Shown: in pieces, positions 9,352 to 20,298 of the stretch
How the letters are laid out: the number at the start of each line of letters is the position of its first letter
Numbering within the stretch: the stretch's first letter is position 1
Assembly: GCA_021816935.1 (NCBI GenBank)
Contig: JAKAWR010000003.1
Span: 19,578 to 83,577 of the forward strand
Direction of reading: 5' to 3'
Length of the DNA stretch: 64,000 bases
Source: Actinomycetes bacterium
GTDB lineage: Bacteria; Actinomycetota; Acidimicrobiia; Acidimicrobiales; JAMCPL01
Program-made: the position numbers and the translations under genes
The notes under the pieces: generated by a model
Database searches by the model: none
What the model was told of the DNA's origin: nothing
The model's input: the letters and a program-made list of their open reading frames with translations, nothing else

Positions 9352-10107
9352 TCAGCCCTTTTCTGTATCCGTCTCGGAAGGATCAGTCGTCGAACCTTCT
9401 CCCTTCTTGCCATCCGCGGCTGGCTCGAGTTCATCCGCTGCCGCTTCGTCGGCCGTTTCCCCCGCCGGTGCTTCGCCGGCCTCCTCTTCGGCCTCCCCAT
9501 CCTCCTCTTCTCCGGATCCTGCTGCCCCGGCTGCCTGGACCTCCTCAGTCGCTTTCTCAGCCGCCTCCCCCGTCTCGTCGCCAGCAACCTCCCCGGCTGC
9601 CTCGAACTCCGCAAGCTCTTCCTCCGCTGTGCCGGCGGCAAGCTCGTCGGGCCGCTCTTCCCTCCTCCTCGAAGCACTCACACGCCTCTCACGCATCGCC
9701 GCCGCGACAGCGCCGCTCTTCCGCCTATAAGTCTCCAGCGCGTCCTCCGGCATCCTGGCCACCACAACAGTGATGTGGCAGGTACGCTTCCTGATCCTCC
9801 CCGCACGTCCCCTTGCCCTCGGGCGCCACCGCTTGATCGTGCCCGCCTCGTCCACGTAGCAGGAGTGCACGTACAGCTCGCCCCGCTCCATGAAGTCGTT
9901 GTTCTCAGCGTTGGCCACCGCCGACATGAGCACCTTCGTGATGACCGGCGCCGCGGAGCGCCTGGTGTACGCGAGCATGGTGCGGGCGTCCTCGACGTGC
10001 TTGCCGCGGATGAGATTCAGCACCGGTCTCACCTTGAAGGCGGACTGAGGGTGATGCCTGAGCACGGCCTTCACGCCAAGTGTGCCATCGTCGAGCCAGA
10101 CGGCCAT
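9352..10107 (-). CDS. rplV: 50S ribosomal protein L22 with ~125-residue acidic C-terminal tail
   Basis: Lines the nascent-peptide tunnel. The core is residues ~10-120: [30 protein letters not shown] and the hairpin/C-terminal strand [25 protein letters not shown]22 is usually 110-130 residues; this one is 251. From about residue 145 the chain is low-complexity and acidic ([20 protein letters not shown], then [15 protein letters not shown]). The core is intact, so the protein should still assemble, leaving the tail on the solvent side of the ribosome. It lies 6 bp upstream of rpsC. Confidence 0.93.
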   Translation of the reverse strand: MAVWLDDGTLGVKAVLRHHPQSAFKVRPVLNLIRGKHVEDARTMLAYTRRSAAPVITKVLMSAVANAENNDFMERGELYVHSCYVDEAGTIKRWRPRARGRAGRIRKRTCHITVVVARMPEDALETYRRKSGAVAAAMRERRVSASRRREERPDELAAGTAEEELAEFEAAGEVAGDETGEAAEKATEEVQAAGAAGSGEEEDGEAEEEAGEAPAGETADEAAADELEPAADGKKGEGSTTDPSETDTEKG

Positions 10108-10112
10108 CCGCT

Positions 10113-10391
10113 CTACCGCCTCCCCTGGCGTTCCTGGCCAGCGTGGAACCGAAAAACCCTGGTGGGGGCGAACTCTCCGAGCTTGTGGCCGACCATAGAC
10201 TCGGTTATGTAGACGGGCACGTGCTTCCTGCCGTCGTGAACGGCGATCGTGTGGCCAACCATGTCCGGGATGATTGTCGAACGGCGCGACCAGGTCCGCA
10301 CGACCTTCTTGGAGTTCGCGGCATTCAAAGCGTCGATCTTGTCGAGCAGGTGGCCGTCCACGAAGGGGCCCTTCTTTATACTGCGTGCCAT
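10113..10391 (-). CDS. rpsS: 30S ribosomal protein S19
   Basis: Head protein forming a complex with S13. 92 residues, with [18 protein letters not shown] at the start and the [23 protein letters not shown] core, then [10 protein letters not shown]. The ATG at 10391 lies 76 bp after the rplB stop, a wider gap than elsewhere in this cluster. No anomalies. Confidence 0.97.
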   Translation of the reverse strand: MARSIKKGPFVDGHLLDKIDALNAANSKKVVRTWSRRSTIIPDMVGHTIAVHDGRKHVPVYITESMVGHKLGEFAPTRVFRFHAGQERQGRR

Positions 10392-10467
10392 ACCTACATC
10401 CTGTTACGATTAGTCTTTTCGCGCCGCTGCGCTCCGCGGATGACGCTGCCGCTCCGGTCCGTACCCA

Positions 10468-11307
10468 TTATCGCCTCGACGACTTCTTCGGCCTGCGCCG
10501 CCGGACGATCATCCTGTCCGAATCCTTGTGCCTTGGCCTGGTCCGCCCCTCCGGCTTGCCCCACGGGGAGACCGGATGCCTCCCGCCAGACGACTTGCCC
10601 TCACCGCCACCAAGGGGATGGTCGACAGGGTTCATCGCCACGCCGCGGGTCTGGGGCCTCACCCCTCGCCAGCGGTTCCTGCCGGCCTTGCCTATGGAAA
10701 TCAGCGACCATTCCGAGTTACCCACCTCGCCGACAGTCGCCCTGCAATCGATCGACACGCGCCGAACCTCGGTAGACGGAAGCCTCAGCGTAGCCTGTGC
10801 GCCCTCCTTGGCGATCAGCTGGACCCCTATCCCGGCGCCTCGGGCGAGCCTGCCCCCGCCTCCCGGTCGCAACTCCACATTGTGAACGACCGTACCGACG
10901 GGAATGTAGCGCAGGGGCAGTGCATTGCCGGGGCGGATATCCGCGTGCTGCCCGCTCATGAGGACATCGCCGACCTTCAACCCCTCGGGAGCCAGAATAT
11001 AACGCTTCTCTCCGTCGTGATAATGAAGGAGGGCGATCCTTGCACTGCGGTTCGGGTCGTACTCTATCGAGGCCACCTTTGCCGGGACGCCGTCCTTGCT
11101 GCGGTGGAAATCGATTATCCGGTACCGTCTCTTGTTACCTCCGCCGCGGTGCCTGGCGGTCTTCCGGCCGTACGCGTTCCGGCCGCCGGTGGAATGGCTC
11201 TTTGCGACAAGGGAGCGTTCGGGCTTCGATCGCGTTATCTCGGAGTAATCCGAGGCGCTCTGGAACCTCCGCCCGGGACTCGTAGGGTTTCTCTTACGTA
11301 TTCCCAT
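10468..11307 (-). CDS. rplB: 50S ribosomal protein L2
   Basis: Peptidyl-transferase-adjacent protein needed for subunit joining. 279 residues, the family length. Signatures: [21 protein letters not shown] near residue 42, and the C-terminal [21 protein letters not shown] containing the conserved His of the HPxGGGEG motif. The extreme C-terminus is basic (RPKKSSRR). The S10-operon order rplW-rplB-rpsS is kept; the gap to rplW is 114 bp. Confidence 0.97.
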   Translation of the reverse strand: MGIRKRNPTSPGRRFQSASDYSEITRSKPERSLVAKSHSTGGRNAYGRKTARHRGGGNKRRYRIIDFHRSKDGVPAKVASIEYDPNRSARIALLHYHDGEKRYILAPEGLKVGDVLMSGQHADIRPGNALPLRYIPVGTVVHNVELRPGGGGRLARGAGIGVQLIAKEGAQATLRLPSTEVRRVSIDCRATVGEVGNSEWSLISIGKAGRNRWRGVRPQTRGVAMNPVDHPLGGGEGKSSGGRHPVSPWGKPEGRTRPRHKDSDRMIVRRRRPKKSSRR

Positions 11308-11421
11308 TGCCCCTATGTCCTTCTAGCGTCGCGGGAGCGCCTGGCGCTGCTGTCGCCAGCTTCACCGCCGCCTCTCGTGAGCGTGTAGCCCGGCTGTCTC
11401 GTCGCGTCGTACCCTGTTGCG

Positions 11422-11715
11422 TCATGGCTTCGTGTAAAGGTCGATCCGGTCGCCGCCTGCCAGCGTGACCATGGCTCTCTTCGTCGCGGGGCGCCGGCCG
11501 TAGGTATTCACCCTGCGGTTGCGCTGCTTCTTGCCTTTCCGGTTCAGCGTGTTAACGCTCTCCACTTTCACACTGAAGGTGGATTCGACAGCCCGTCGTA
11601 TGCTCGGCTTCGTTGCACCCGGGGCAACCTCGAAGATGTAGGTGCCTGTCTCCGAAAGACCATAGGCCTTCTCCGAGATGACGGGCCTCAGGAGGACGTG
11701 GGAAGGTTCGTTCAC
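11422..11715 (-). CDS. rplW: 50S ribosomal protein L23
   Basis: Exit-tunnel protein that docks trigger factor and SRP. 97 residues starting at a GTG (11715) that overlaps the rplD stop (GTGA). Signatures: [21 protein letters not shown], the [28 protein letters not shown] core and the [21 protein letters not shown] loop. It has no acidic tail, unlike the other exit-tunnel proteins L22 and L29 in this cluster. Confidence 0.96.
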   Translation of the reverse strand: MNEPSHVLLRPVISEKAYGLSETGTYIFEVAPGATKPSIRRAVESTFSVKVESVNTLNRKGKKQRNRRVNTYGRRPATKRAMVTLAGGDRIDLYTKP

Positions 11716-12494
11716 GCCTGGCCCTCCTCGCTCGATCCCCCTGCCACCGCCGGATTCTCCATTCCCTCGCCGTCCTCGGCCTTGACCTCACCGGCTTCTA
11801 TCGCCACGGGTGCTACGGCCTCGGGAATCTCGCCCCCCGTCAGTGAAGCCATGGTCTCGTCGGTGAACACCACCCAGTCGTTACGCAGCACGTCATAGGT
11901 ATTCAGCTCGGAGAGGGGAATCGTTTGCACTTGAGGCAGGTTGCGCAGTGAGAGCTCGGCCACCCTGTCGCCATCCCCGTCGGCCAGCACGACCAGCACC
12001 CTGCCCTCGAGACCCAGGGTGATGAGCGCATCCACTGCCGCCTTCGTGCTCGGCTCCCCGAAGTTCCACGCGTCCACGATTGCCACTCGCTCGCCAGCAG
12101 CACGGTCCGACAGTGCGCAGCGCAATGCCTGCCTGATCATCTTTCTGGGCGTACGGTGGCTGTGGTCGCGAGGCTTCGGCCCGTGAGCGATGCCGCCGCC
12201 GGTCCACTGGGCGGCGCGGTTGGAGCCCTGCCTTGCCCGCCCCGTTCCCTTCTGCCTGTAAGGCTTCGCGCCGCCCCCTCGCACTTCCCTTCTACGGAGC
12301 GTCGAATGCGTGCCAGCGCGTGCCGCCGCAAGCTGTGCCACGACCACCTGGTGCATCAGGCCAACGTTCGGGACCAGCCCGAAGAAAGAAGGATCCAGCT
12401 CGAAGTCTCCGATCTCCTCCGCCCGGATGTTCCGCCTCTTGACCACCCGCGTGACAAGCTCGGGGTCTTTCCGGTAAATCGTGGTGCTTCCCAT
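11712..12494 (-). CDS. rplD: 50S ribosomal protein L4 with acidic C-terminal extension
   Basis: Tunnel-constriction protein and, in enterobacteria, autogenous regulator of the S10 operon. The core has the long tunnel loop ([21 protein letters not shown], then [15 protein letters not shown]) and the Rossmann-like globular part ending [16 protein letters not shown]. Length is 260 residues against a usual 205-220; residues ~222-260 ([20 protein letters not shown] onward) are acidic low-complexity. Start is the ATG at 12494, 15 bp after rplC. Confidence 0.95.
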   Translation of the reverse strand: MGSTTIYRKDPELVTRVVKRRNIRAEEIGDFELDPSFFGLVPNVGLMHQVVVAQLAAARAGTHSTLRRREVRGGGAKPYRQKGTGRARQGSNRAAQWTGGGIAHGPKPRDHSHRTPRKMIRQALRCALSDRAAGERVAIVDAWNFGEPSTKAAVDALITLGLEGRVLVVLADGDGDRVAELSLRNLPQVQTIPLSELNTYDVLRNDWVVFTDETMASLTGGEIPEAVAPVAIEAGEVKAEDGEGMENPAVAGGSSEEGQA

Positions 12495-12509
12495 TGCCGG
12501 CCGACCTGC

Positions 12510-13220
12510 CTACTCGCCCGCGGCCTCGGCCAAGGGGCCGTCCTCCGGATGCGCTCCCGAGCCTGCGCCGGCAACAGCGCCGGCAGGGGCCCTGATCGAA
12601 TCCCTGACAATGACGACCGCTCCCCTCGGCCCCGGAACTGCCCCCTTCACGAGCAGGATCTGGCGCAGCGGATCAGACTCGACCACCTCCAGGTTCAGGA
12701 TGGTCACCTTCTGGTTGCCGAGGTGCCCGGCCATCTTCGTGCCCTTGAAAACCCTGGCAGGTGTGGCACACGCGCCTATCGACCCTGGGGCCCGATGCTT
12801 CTTGTGGTTGCCGTGCGAGGCCTTCTGGCCCTTGAAATTGTGACGCTTCATGCCGCCGGCGAAGCCCTTGCCCTTCGAGAGTGCCGTGGCATCGACACGC
12901 ATGCCCGGCTCGAAGATCGAAACATCGATCTCCTGCCCCTGCTCGTAACCGCCGATGTCGTCGAGGCGGAGCTCGACCAGCTTCACCCCCGGGTCGACTC
13001 CGGCGGCCCGGAAATGGCCCCGTTCGGGGGCGGTCAATTTCGACTCTCTGCGCACGCCCCACGTAACCTGCAACGCGGAGTAGCCCTCCTTGCGGGGATC
13101 TTTGATCTGAACAACGCGCAGGGGCGCGACCTTCAGCACCGTCACGGGGATGGCCCTGTTCCGGTCGTCGAAGATCTGGGTCATCCCGACCTTCTCGCCA
13201 ACGATTGCCCTGGTCGCCAC
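12510..13220 (-). CDS. rplC: 50S ribosomal protein L3
   Basis: Assembly-initiating protein near the peptidyl-transferase centre. 236 residues, GTG start at 13220 with AAAGAGAG upstream. Signatures: IVGEKVGMTQIFDDRNRAIPV and the central extension GGMKRHNFKGQKASHGNHKKHRAPGSIG, including the conserved Gln. The last ~20 residues (GSGAHPEDGPLAEAAGE) are a mild acidic extension. It is normally directly downstream of rpsJ; here 1.7 kb and a protease gene separate them, so it probably heads its own transcript from the promoter at 13612-13640. Confidence 0.96.
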   Translation of the reverse strand: MATRAIVGEKVGMTQIFDDRNRAIPVTVLKVAPLRVVQIKDPRKEGYSALQVTWGVRRESKLTAPERGHFRAAGVDPGVKLVELRLDDIGGYEQGQEIDVSIFEPGMRVDATALSKGKGFAGGMKRHNFKGQKASHGNHKKHRAPGSIGACATPARVFKGTKMAGHLGNQKVTILNLEVVESDPLRQILLVKGAVPGPRGAVVIVRDSIRAPAGAVAGAGSGAHPEDGPLAEAAGE

Positions 13221-13603
13221 AACTCTCTTTCCAACTAGTCGAGCTTGCCGCTCGCGCGTTCACGATGCACCGGCCGCAAGGCGCGATCACCACGACGACC
13301 GTTGTCTCTCGGTATTGCGCCATACGCCCTGGGGCGCAAAACGCACGACTGCCTTGCACAGCGCCCGCAGGCTGCCCTTGCACAGCTCGGTACCGGCAGA
13401 GGCTCAGTGCAACTTCAACTCATGCTCCCAGGTCCCTCGCCCGATCCGGGCAGGCACAGGAAGACACTCCACATATCACTCTCCTGCACACCCGCCCGAC
13501 CGAGGGCCGGACCCAAGCATGCACAAGACACTGCAGGCGGCGGCACACCTTACCTGCTACCCGGCGCCACATCGGGTCGCCGGAGGCCATCGCCTGATCA
13601 GTG
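13221..13603 (-). promoter_or_regulatory. Long untranslated leader of the rplC operon
   Basis: About 380 bp between the predicted transcription start near 13603 and the rplC start codon, with no convincing gene on either strand. It contains self-complementary stretches, for example TTGCGCC and GGCGCAA arms spanning 13316-13340. S10-operon leaders in other bacteria bind L4 for autogenous control, so a structured leader here is plausible. The length and the hairpin are seen; any regulatory function is inferred. Confidence 0.4.
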
Positions 13604-13611
13604 CGAAGGAG

Positions 13612-13640
13612 AGTATAACACGCTTCCGCTACCCCGTCCA
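13612..13640 (-). promoter_or_regulatory. Predicted sigma70-type promoter for the rplC operon
   Basis: Read on the minus strand, TGGACG (13640-13635) and TATACT (13617-13612) are separated by exactly 17 bp. The -10 matches TATAAT at 5 of 6 positions and the -35 matches TTGACA at 4 of 6. It points at rplC with a start expected near 13603 and lies outside the adjacent repeat copy. Confidence 0.5.
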
Positions 13641-13686
13641 CACAGGGCCGCGACAAAGGTGATCCGGCGGGCCGGGCACGTCATGC

Positions 13687-13790
13687 GAGCCTCAGCGGAT
13701 AGGGAGGTTGGATGAGGCGGTCCGGTGTGCCGTCGAAAGGAAGGAGTGGCGAAGCGCTACTTCGCCCGAGATCCCTATACGCTGAGACTC
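13687..13790. repeat. Dispersed inverted-repeat element, copy A (complete, 104 bp)
   Basis: The left end is GAGCCTCAGCGGATAGGGA and the right end, read on the other strand, is GAGTCTCAGCGTATAGGGA, so the ends form an ~18-bp terminal inverted repeat. The interior contains GGTTGGATGAGGC and GAAAGGAAGGAGTGGCGAAG, shared with copies C, D and E. No open frame of note. The right end touches the stop codon of the CPBP gene at 13791. No clear target-site duplication. Confidence 0.85.
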
Positions 13791-14873
13791 TCAGGGAAAG
13801 AGGATCGAGAGCGTCATCAACACGGCGTCGTACAGGAAATGGGCGGCGATCGCCCTGGACAGGCGGCGGTGCTTCTGGAAGGACCGCGTGACGAAGTAGC
13901 CCAGCGGAATCGTGAGCACGAAGCCGAGCCCGTAATAGACGTGGTAGCTCGTACGCAGCGTCAGGCTCAGGATCAGTGCGCTGGTGGGCGTCCAGCCGAG
14001 CTGGCCGAGGCGAGTGATGAGATAGCCGTTTACGAGCACCTCTTCGGCTACCGCAGTCGTTGCCGACATGACAATGGCCAGTGCAATGTAGAAATGCGGC
14101 ACATGACCGATACCGACCGTATTCACGAGCTTGCTCTTCTGGCCGGAGGATCCGAAAAGTGGGGAGAAGAAAGTCAGCAAGAGCCACTCGACACCGAATC
14201 CCGCGGCCGCAAGACCGAGACCCGCAAGGATGTCCATGCCGGCGGTACGCGACTTCAGCCCCAGTACATCCGCCGGTTTCTGTCCCGTCCGGGAAAGGAG
14301 GAAAAGAGCGATCGGGACGGTGGCCGCGGTGGGTAGGTAAGCGAACATGGTAAGCAGCATGTTGCCAGGTGTGTATCCGTGAAGCAGCTGCGGGAACCTT
14401 TCGGAAGTTCCTCCGCCCGCAAGATACTGCATGAGGACCACAACGGCACTCACGATGCCCGACGCAAGGAACGCCACCATGACATAGCGCGTCTCGCGAA
14501 CGAGGTCCTTGCGGGTCGGCTCTGCCAGCACAACGGGTTCGTGCGCAGGCGGGCCGGGTGGGCCAGGCCAGTACCCGGGATAACCCGGCATTGCCGGCCC
14601 CCCGCCGCCGGGTGGTGGGCCAGGGACGTCGCCCCACCACCACCAAGCGCCGGACGACTCGGCTGGAGGCTGTGACCAGGCTGGCGGCTGCCACTCGGGT
14701 TGCAGGGGAGCTTGCACCTGTGGCTGCGTCCAGGACGGGCGGTCCGGCCGGGCGGGCGCCGGTGCCCACGGGCCCTCCCGGTACTCGGTCCAGACGGATC
14801 CGTCGAACCAGCGCAATGCGCCGGGTGTCTCGGGATCCGGGTACCAGCCCGCGGGAGCGCCGGGATCACTCAC
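13791..14873 (-). CDS. DUF2510 / CPBP-family membrane protease-like protein inserted in the S10 operon
   Basis: N-terminus (SDPGAPAGWYPDPETPGALRW, then FDGSVWTEY) is a DUF2510 domain. A Pro/Trp-rich linker follows to about residue 100, then seven or so membrane segments. The C-terminal half has CPBP (Abi) family features: TTAVAEEVLVNGYLI with the conserved Glu pair, a SYHVYYG segment, and AAHFLYDAVL, in which the usual HxxxN ends in Asp. CPBP proteins are intramembrane glutamic-type proteases or CAAX-processing relatives; substrate unknown. The GTG at 14873 gives the typical DUF2510 start; a TTG at 14906 with AGAGGG upstream is the alternative. It lies between rpsJ and rplC, which are normally adjacent. 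Confidence 0.82.
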   Translation of the reverse strand: MSDPGAPAGWYPDPETPGALRWFDGSVWTEYREGPWAPAPARPDRPSWTQPQVQAPLQPEWQPPAWSQPPAESSGAWWWWGDVPGPPPGGGGPAMPGYPGYWPGPPGPPAHEPVVLAEPTRKDLVRETRYVMVAFLASGIVSAVVVLMQYLAGGGTSERFPQLLHGYTPGNMLLTMFAYLPTAATVPIALFLLSRTGQKPADVLGLKSRTAGMDILAGLGLAAAGFGVEWLLLTFFSPLFGSSGQKSKLVNTVGIGHVPHFYIALAIVMSATTAVAEEVLVNGYLITRLGQLGWTPTSALILSLTLRTSYHVYYGLGFVLTIPLGYFVTRSFQKHRRLSRAIAAHFLYDAVLMTLSILFP

Positions 14874-14946
14874 CGGCTCAGTCCCGCGTCGGATGCATCC
14901 AGGCAACCCTCTTTCCCCCGCGGAGCGCCGGGATCACTCACCGGCT
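14854..14946. repeat. 25-bp direct duplication around the CPBP gene start
   Basis: The 25 bases at 14854-14878 recur exactly at 14922-14946, 68 bp away. On the minus strand both copies contain GTGAGTGATCCCGGCGCTCC, the predicted start of the CPBP gene. The upstream copy is in another frame and would encode a 23-codon peptide whose TGA lies beside the real start. Confidence 0.85.
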
Positions 14947-14964
14947 ACACTAACTCCCGCCGAT

Positions 14965-15291
14965 TCAGGCCTGCTGGATCTTGATCTCGGCGTCGACCCC
15001 CGCCGAGATGTCCAGGCGCCGAAGGGCCTCGGTGGTCGACTGGGTCGGGTCCAAGATGTCGATGAGGCGCTTGTGCACCCTCATCTCGAAATGCTCGCGG
15101 CTGTCCTTGTACTTGTGCGGGGCACGGATCACCGTGTATCGGTGACGCTCCGTCGGGAGCGGGACCGGGCCGATCACTTTGGCCTGGGTACGCATGACCG
15201 TCTGGACGATCTTCGTCGTCTCGCGGTCCAACGTCTCGTGGTCGTACGCCTTCAGGCGGATCCGGATCTTCTGCTTCTGCGTCTCAGCCAC
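14965..15291 (-). CDS. rpsJ: 30S ribosomal protein S10
   Basis: Head protein of the 30S subunit, also NusE in antitermination complexes. 108 residues, GTG start at 15291. Signatures: [37 protein letters not shown] and the [16 protein letters not shown] loop. It lies 59 bp downstream of tuf, so it appears to be co-transcribed with the str-type genes rather than with the S10 operon, from which the CPBP gene separates it. Confidence 0.97.
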   Translation of the reverse strand: MAETQKQKIRIRLKAYDHETLDRETTKIVQTVMRTQAKVIGPVPLPTERHRYTVIRAPHKYKDSREHFEMRVHKRLIDILDPTQSTTEALRRLDISAGVDAEIKIQQA

Positions 15292-15350
15292 GCCAGGACC
15301 AACCTTCCAATCTCAACACCGCAGGTACGTGCCGGTTCTGGCAGCCCGGG

Positions 15351-16538
<1,188 letters not shown>

Positions 16539-16734
16539 GATTTGCTATCCAGCTCCTTGATCTCCTCTGCGGAGGCCCTTCGCCTCCACCGATGGCGGTC
16601 CGACCGGTGCTGACCGGTTCGCCTGCGCCGGCGCGCTGCATCACGACGCCACCGGCTTGCATACTATACCCGAAATTGCGGGGCCCGAAGGCTCGAAGCC
16701 TCCAAGTATCCGGCGCTTTCTCCCATGACCGGCT

Positions 16735-16816
16735 CGTCCACCGGACTGATACTGGTCGTGGCTGCGCCGCTGCCTTCCTCTCGGACGTCCACCGGACGTC
16801 CTCGTTCCCGAGGCTC
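16735..16816 (-). repeat. Dispersed element remnant J in the fusA-tuf spacer
   Basis: On the minus strand GAGCCTC overlaps the fusA stop codon (TGA followed by GCCTC), then GACGTCCGGTGGACGTCC and a purine-rich run resemble the interior of copy B (39930-39970). It looks like a deletion derivative: the terminal GAGCCTC is joined to internal sequence. The rest of the 276-bp fusA-tuf spacer shows no gene. Confidence 0.55.
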
Positions 16817-18935
16817 ATTCTCCTTTAACCCGTGCCACTATATCCTGGCTGATCTGCGCGGGCACCTCGTGGTAGGCGCTGAACTGCATCGTATATCCAG
16901 CGCGCCCCTGCGTCTTGGACCTCAGATCTGTCGCGTAGCCGAACATCTCGGCGAGCGGGACGAGGGCCCGCACGTGATGGTTCGACCCGCGCTGATCCAC
17001 GCCTTCTATCTTCGCCCGCCTGGAGGAAAGGTCGCCGACGACATCGCCGAGGTTCTCCTCGGGTGTCACCACCTCGACCTCCATCTGGGGCTCCAAGAGG
17101 ATGGGCGTGGCCCTCTTCGCTGCAGCCTTGACCGCCATCGAACCGGCGATCTTGAACGCGAGCTCGGATGAGTCCACCTCGTGGTACGAGCCGTCCACCA
17201 GGATGACTCGTACGTCCACGAGCGGGTAGCCGGCAAGCACGCCCGTGGTGAGCGCCTCCTGGATGCCGGCATCCACCGCGGGGATGTACTCCTTTGGGAT
17301 GTCGCCTCCGGTGATCTTGTCGACGAACTGGTATCCGCTGCCCGGCCCTGCCGGTTCCAGTTCGATCACCACGTGACCGTACTGGCCACGGCCTCCCGTC
17401 TGGCGCACGTACCGGCCCTCGACCTTCGATACGGCCTTCTTGATGGTTTCCCGGTAGGCCACCTGCGGCTTGCCGACGTTCGCGTCGACGCTGAACTCGC
17501 GCAGCATCCGGTCGACAAGGACCTCCAAGTGGAGCTCACCCATCCCCGAAATCACGGTCTGGCCGGTCTCCTCGTCCGAACGCACCCTGAAAGTCGGATC
17601 CTCCTCGGCAAGCGCCGACAGTGCCTTCGAAAGCTTGTCCTGATCGGCCTTTGTCTTCGGCTCTACGGCGACATGCACGACGGGGTCGGGGAACTCCAAG
17701 GCTTCGAGCACGACCGGCGACGACGGGTCACAAAGGGTGTCGCCCGTGGCGGCATGGCGGAGCCCGACGACTGCCACGATGTCGCCCGAGAAGGCCGCGT
17801 CCTTGTCCTCCCTGTGGTTTGCGTGCATCTGGAGTATGCGGCCCACCCGCTCCTTCCTGTCCTTCGTCGAGTTGAGCATGCTCGATCCCTTGCGCATGGT
17901 GCCGGAGTAGACCCTGAGATAGGTGAGCCGGCCGACGTACGGATCGCTCATGATCTTGAAGGCAAGCGCGGAAAAGGGCTCTGAGTCATCGGGCCGGCGC
18001 TGGACGACTTCACCGCGGGGCGTTGCCCCCTCAGCCGGAGGGACGTCCAGCGGGCTCGGGAGGTACTCGACGACGGCGTCGAGAAGGGGCTGCACGGCCT
18101 TGTTCTTGAAAGCCGAACCGCACAGCACTGGTACGATTCGTCCCTCGATGGTGCCGCGCCTCAGCGCTGCCTTGAGGTCCTGCGCCGTGATCTCCTCGTC
18201 GCTCACGTACTTCTCCATCACGAAGTCGTCGAAGGTGGAGAGCACGTCGACCAGTTCGTGACGGGCCACCTCGGCGGCCTTCGCCATGTCGTCCGGAATA
18301 GGCTGGACATCCCACTTCTCGCCCATGCCGCCGTCCTTCTGGCTGGCACCGGCACCATCACTCCATACGAGCGCCTGCATGGACAGCAGGTCCACAACGC
18401 CTCGGAAAGCTGCCTCGCTCCCAATCGGGAGTTGAACCACCGCCGGCGACGCCGAGAGCCGCTCCTTGATCATGCTCACGGTCCGGTCGAAGGACACCCC
18501 CACCCTGTCCATCTTGTTGACGAAGCAGATCCGGGGGACGTCGTACTTGTCCGCCTGGCGCCAGACGGTCTCGGTCTGCGGCTCCACCCCGGCTACCCCG
18601 TCGAAAACGGCAACGGAGCCATCGAGCACGCGCAACGACCTCTCCACCTCGACGGTGAAATCCACATGGCCGGGCGTGTCGATGATGTTGATCCACGTAT
18701 CGCGCCACCTGCAAGTAGTCGCAGCTGAGGTGATCGTGATACCCCGCTCCTGTTCCTGGACCATCCAGTCCATGGTCGCGGAACCCTCGTGGACCTCGCC
18801 CATCTTGTAGTTCTTGCCCGTGTAGTACAGGATGCGCTCGGTTATCGTCGTCTTGCCCGCGTCGATATGAGCCATGATCCCGATGTTCCGGGTCCTGGCC
18901 AGCGGATATTCCCTTATCGCGAGTTTTTCTGCCAT
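16815..18935 (-). CDS. fusA: Elongation factor G
   Basis: Ribosomal translocase GTPase, cytosolic. 706 residues, normal length. G1 AHIDAGKTT, switch [16 protein letters not shown]3 DTPGHVDF, G4 NKMD and G5 GSAFKN are intact. Domain IV has the typical [15 protein letters not shown] stretch and domain V ends with [18 protein letters not shown]. It lies 178 bp downstream of rpsG and upstream of tuf (str operon). The stop codon sits at the edge of a dispersed-repeat remnant. Confidence 0.98.
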   Translation of the reverse strand: MAEKLAIREYPLARTRNIGIMAHIDAGKTTITERILYYTGKNYKMGEVHEGSATMDWMVQEQERGITITSAATTCRWRDTWINIIDTPGHVDFTVEVERSLRVLDGSVAVFDGVAGVEPQTETVWRQADKYDVPRICFVNKMDRVGVSFDRTVSMIKERLSASPAVVQLPIGSEAAFRGVVDLLSMQALVWSDGAGASQKDGGMGEKWDVQPIPDDMAKAAEVARHELVDVLSTFDDFVMEKYVSDEEITAQDLKAALRRGTIEGRIVPVLCGSAFKNKAVQPLLDAVVEYLPSPLDVPPAEGATPRGEVVQRRPDDSEPFSALAFKIMSDPYVGRLTYLRVYSGTMRKGSSMLNSTKDRKERVGRILQMHANHREDKDAAFSGDIVAVVGLRHAATGDTLCDPSSPVVLEALEFPDPVVHVAVEPKTKADQDKLSKALSALAEEDPTFRVRSDEETGQTVISGMGELHLEVLVDRMLREFSVDANVGKPQVAYRETIKKAVSKVEGRYVRQTGGRGQYGHVVIELEPAGPGSGYQFVDKITGGDIPKEYIPAVDAGIQEALTTGVLAGYPLVDVRVILVDGSYHEVDSSELAFKIAGSMAVKAAAKRATPILLEPQMEVEVVTPEENLGDVVGDLSSRRAKIEGVDQRGSNHHVRALVPLAEMFGYATDLRSKTQGRAGYTMQFSAYHEVPAQISQDIVARVKGE

Positions 18936-19113
18936 TTTCTCTGCCTACGTGCCGGTAACCGGCCTTGTCATTCTCGTTCCAGCTTGGTTCTCGGCCGGCA
19001 TGCCTCTGATGTGCCCTGCCGCCATGTCACCCGGCGGTCCGACCCTATTGCACAACCCTTCAACGGATTGGCCCCCGTCCTGCCACGCTGCGGCCAGTCG
19101 AGCCGTTACGCCA

Positions 19114-19584
19114 TCACCAGCGGTAATGAGCGAAGGCCTTGTTCGATTCCGCCATCTTGTGAAGGTCCTCGCGCCGCTTCACGGAAGCCCCAGCGTTGTT
19201 GGCCGCATCCATAATCTCTCCTGCGAGCTTGAGCATCATGGACTTCTCCCGCCTTGCCCTCGCATAGCTGACCATCCACCTTATGGCGAGCGTCGTGGCG
19301 CGACGGGGGCGTACGTCAACAGGCACCTGGTAGGTGGCACCTCCAACGCGCCGGCTACGCACCTCGAGCTCCGGCCGCGTGTTCTCTATCGCTTTCTTGA
19401 GAACACCCAGCGGCTCCTGGCCGGTCCTCTCCCTCACCTCGTCGAGGGCCCCGTAGACCAGGTGCTCGGCCACGGTGCGCTTCCCACACAGGAGCACCTT
19501 GTTGACGAGCTGGGTGACAAGGATCGACCGGTAGACGGGGTCCGGGGTCAGTTCGCGCCGCTGTGCGGGCCCGCTTCTAGGCAT
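19114..19584 (-). CDS. rpsG: 30S ribosomal protein S7
   Basis: Initiates assembly of the 16S rRNA 3' domain. 156 residues, the standard length. It starts [20 protein letters not shown] and contains the basic beta-hairpin region [23 protein letters not shown] and the C-terminal [14 protein letters not shown]. The gap to rpsL is 128 bp, long for a str operon. S7 is the translational repressor of this operon in E. coli; nothing here proves or excludes that. Confidence 0.97.
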   Translation of the reverse strand: MPRSGPAQRRELTPDPVYRSILVTQLVNKVLLCGKRTVAEHLVYGALDEVRERTGQEPLGVLKKAIENTRPELEVRSRRVGGATYQVPVDVRPRRATTLAIRWMVSYARARREKSMMLKLAGEIMDAANNAGASVKRREDLHKMAESNKAFAHYRW

Positions 19585-19712
19585 GGTTACTTCCTACTCT
19601 CGTGCCGCCCAACGCTGCAGCGTGGAGAGCGGCACTGCCGCCGTGCAATCTCACCACAGCGATTGGGTACGATCCCATTGGTCTCATCCATCTCGATGAC
19701 TGCGACATGACC

Positions 19713-20087
19713 CTACGCCGACTCTCTCTTCGCTCCATAGCGGCTTCTCGCCTGGCGCCGCTGGCGGACTCCCGCTGCATCCAGGGCACCTCTGATCACC
19801 TTGTAGCGCACTCCCGGAAGATCCTTGACACGACCGCCTCTCACCAGCACTATCGAGTGCTCCTGAAGGTTGTGACCCTCACCGGGGATATAGGCCGTCA
19901 CCTCCACGCCGCTCGAGAGGCGCACCCTGGCCACTTTCCGGAGGGCCGAGTTGGGCTTCTTCGGAGTATGGGTGAAGACGCGCACACACACGCCCCGCCT
20001 CTGGGGCGCTCCCTTCAAGGCCGCCGTCTTGGTCTTGGCCTGCTTTCTCTGCCGTCCTTTACGGACAAGCTGTTCGATCGTCGGCAC
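19713..20087 (-). CDS. rpsL: 30S ribosomal protein S12
   Basis: Decoding-centre protein. 124 residues, GTG start at 20087. The conserved loops [19 protein letters not shown] and [17 protein letters not shown] carry Lys at both classical streptomycin-resistance positions, so the sequence is of the sensitive type. The start [12 protein letters not shown] is canonical. It is the first gene of the str operon; the divergent gene begins at 20299. Confidence 0.97.
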   Translation of the reverse strand: MPTIEQLVRKGRQRKQAKTKTAALKGAPQRRGVCVRVFTHTPKKPNSALRKVARVRLSSGVEVTAYIPGEGHNLQEHSIVLVRGGRVKDLPGVRYKVIRGALDAAGVRQRRQARSRYGAKRESA

Positions 20088-20193
20088 GCGTCACTCCGTA
20101 GTTACTAATTGTCATGGGATCACACAACCCGCCTTGCAGGGTCGCTCACCGAGCCGGTACACCCGATCGTCGGGTCGCCGCGCCGGAAAACAC

Positions 20194-20224
20194 CTGACAC
20201 CCTGCAGAGCAGACAGGATACACT
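20194..20224 (+). promoter_or_regulatory. Possible promoter for the DUF2510 gene at 20299
   Basis: CTGACA (20194-20199) and TACACT (20219-20224) match sigma70 hexamers at 5/6 and 4/6 positions, but with a 19-bp spacer. On the opposite strand, TATAGT and TATCCT in the same segment could serve rpsL. The 211-bp spacer must hold both divergent promoters; exact sites are uncertain. Confidence 0.3.
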
Positions 20225-20298
20225 ATACACGACCGTGGAACAACCGCGGCAAGGCAACGTACGTCCTTTCCGGGGCGTTTTCAAGCGAGAGGGGCTTC

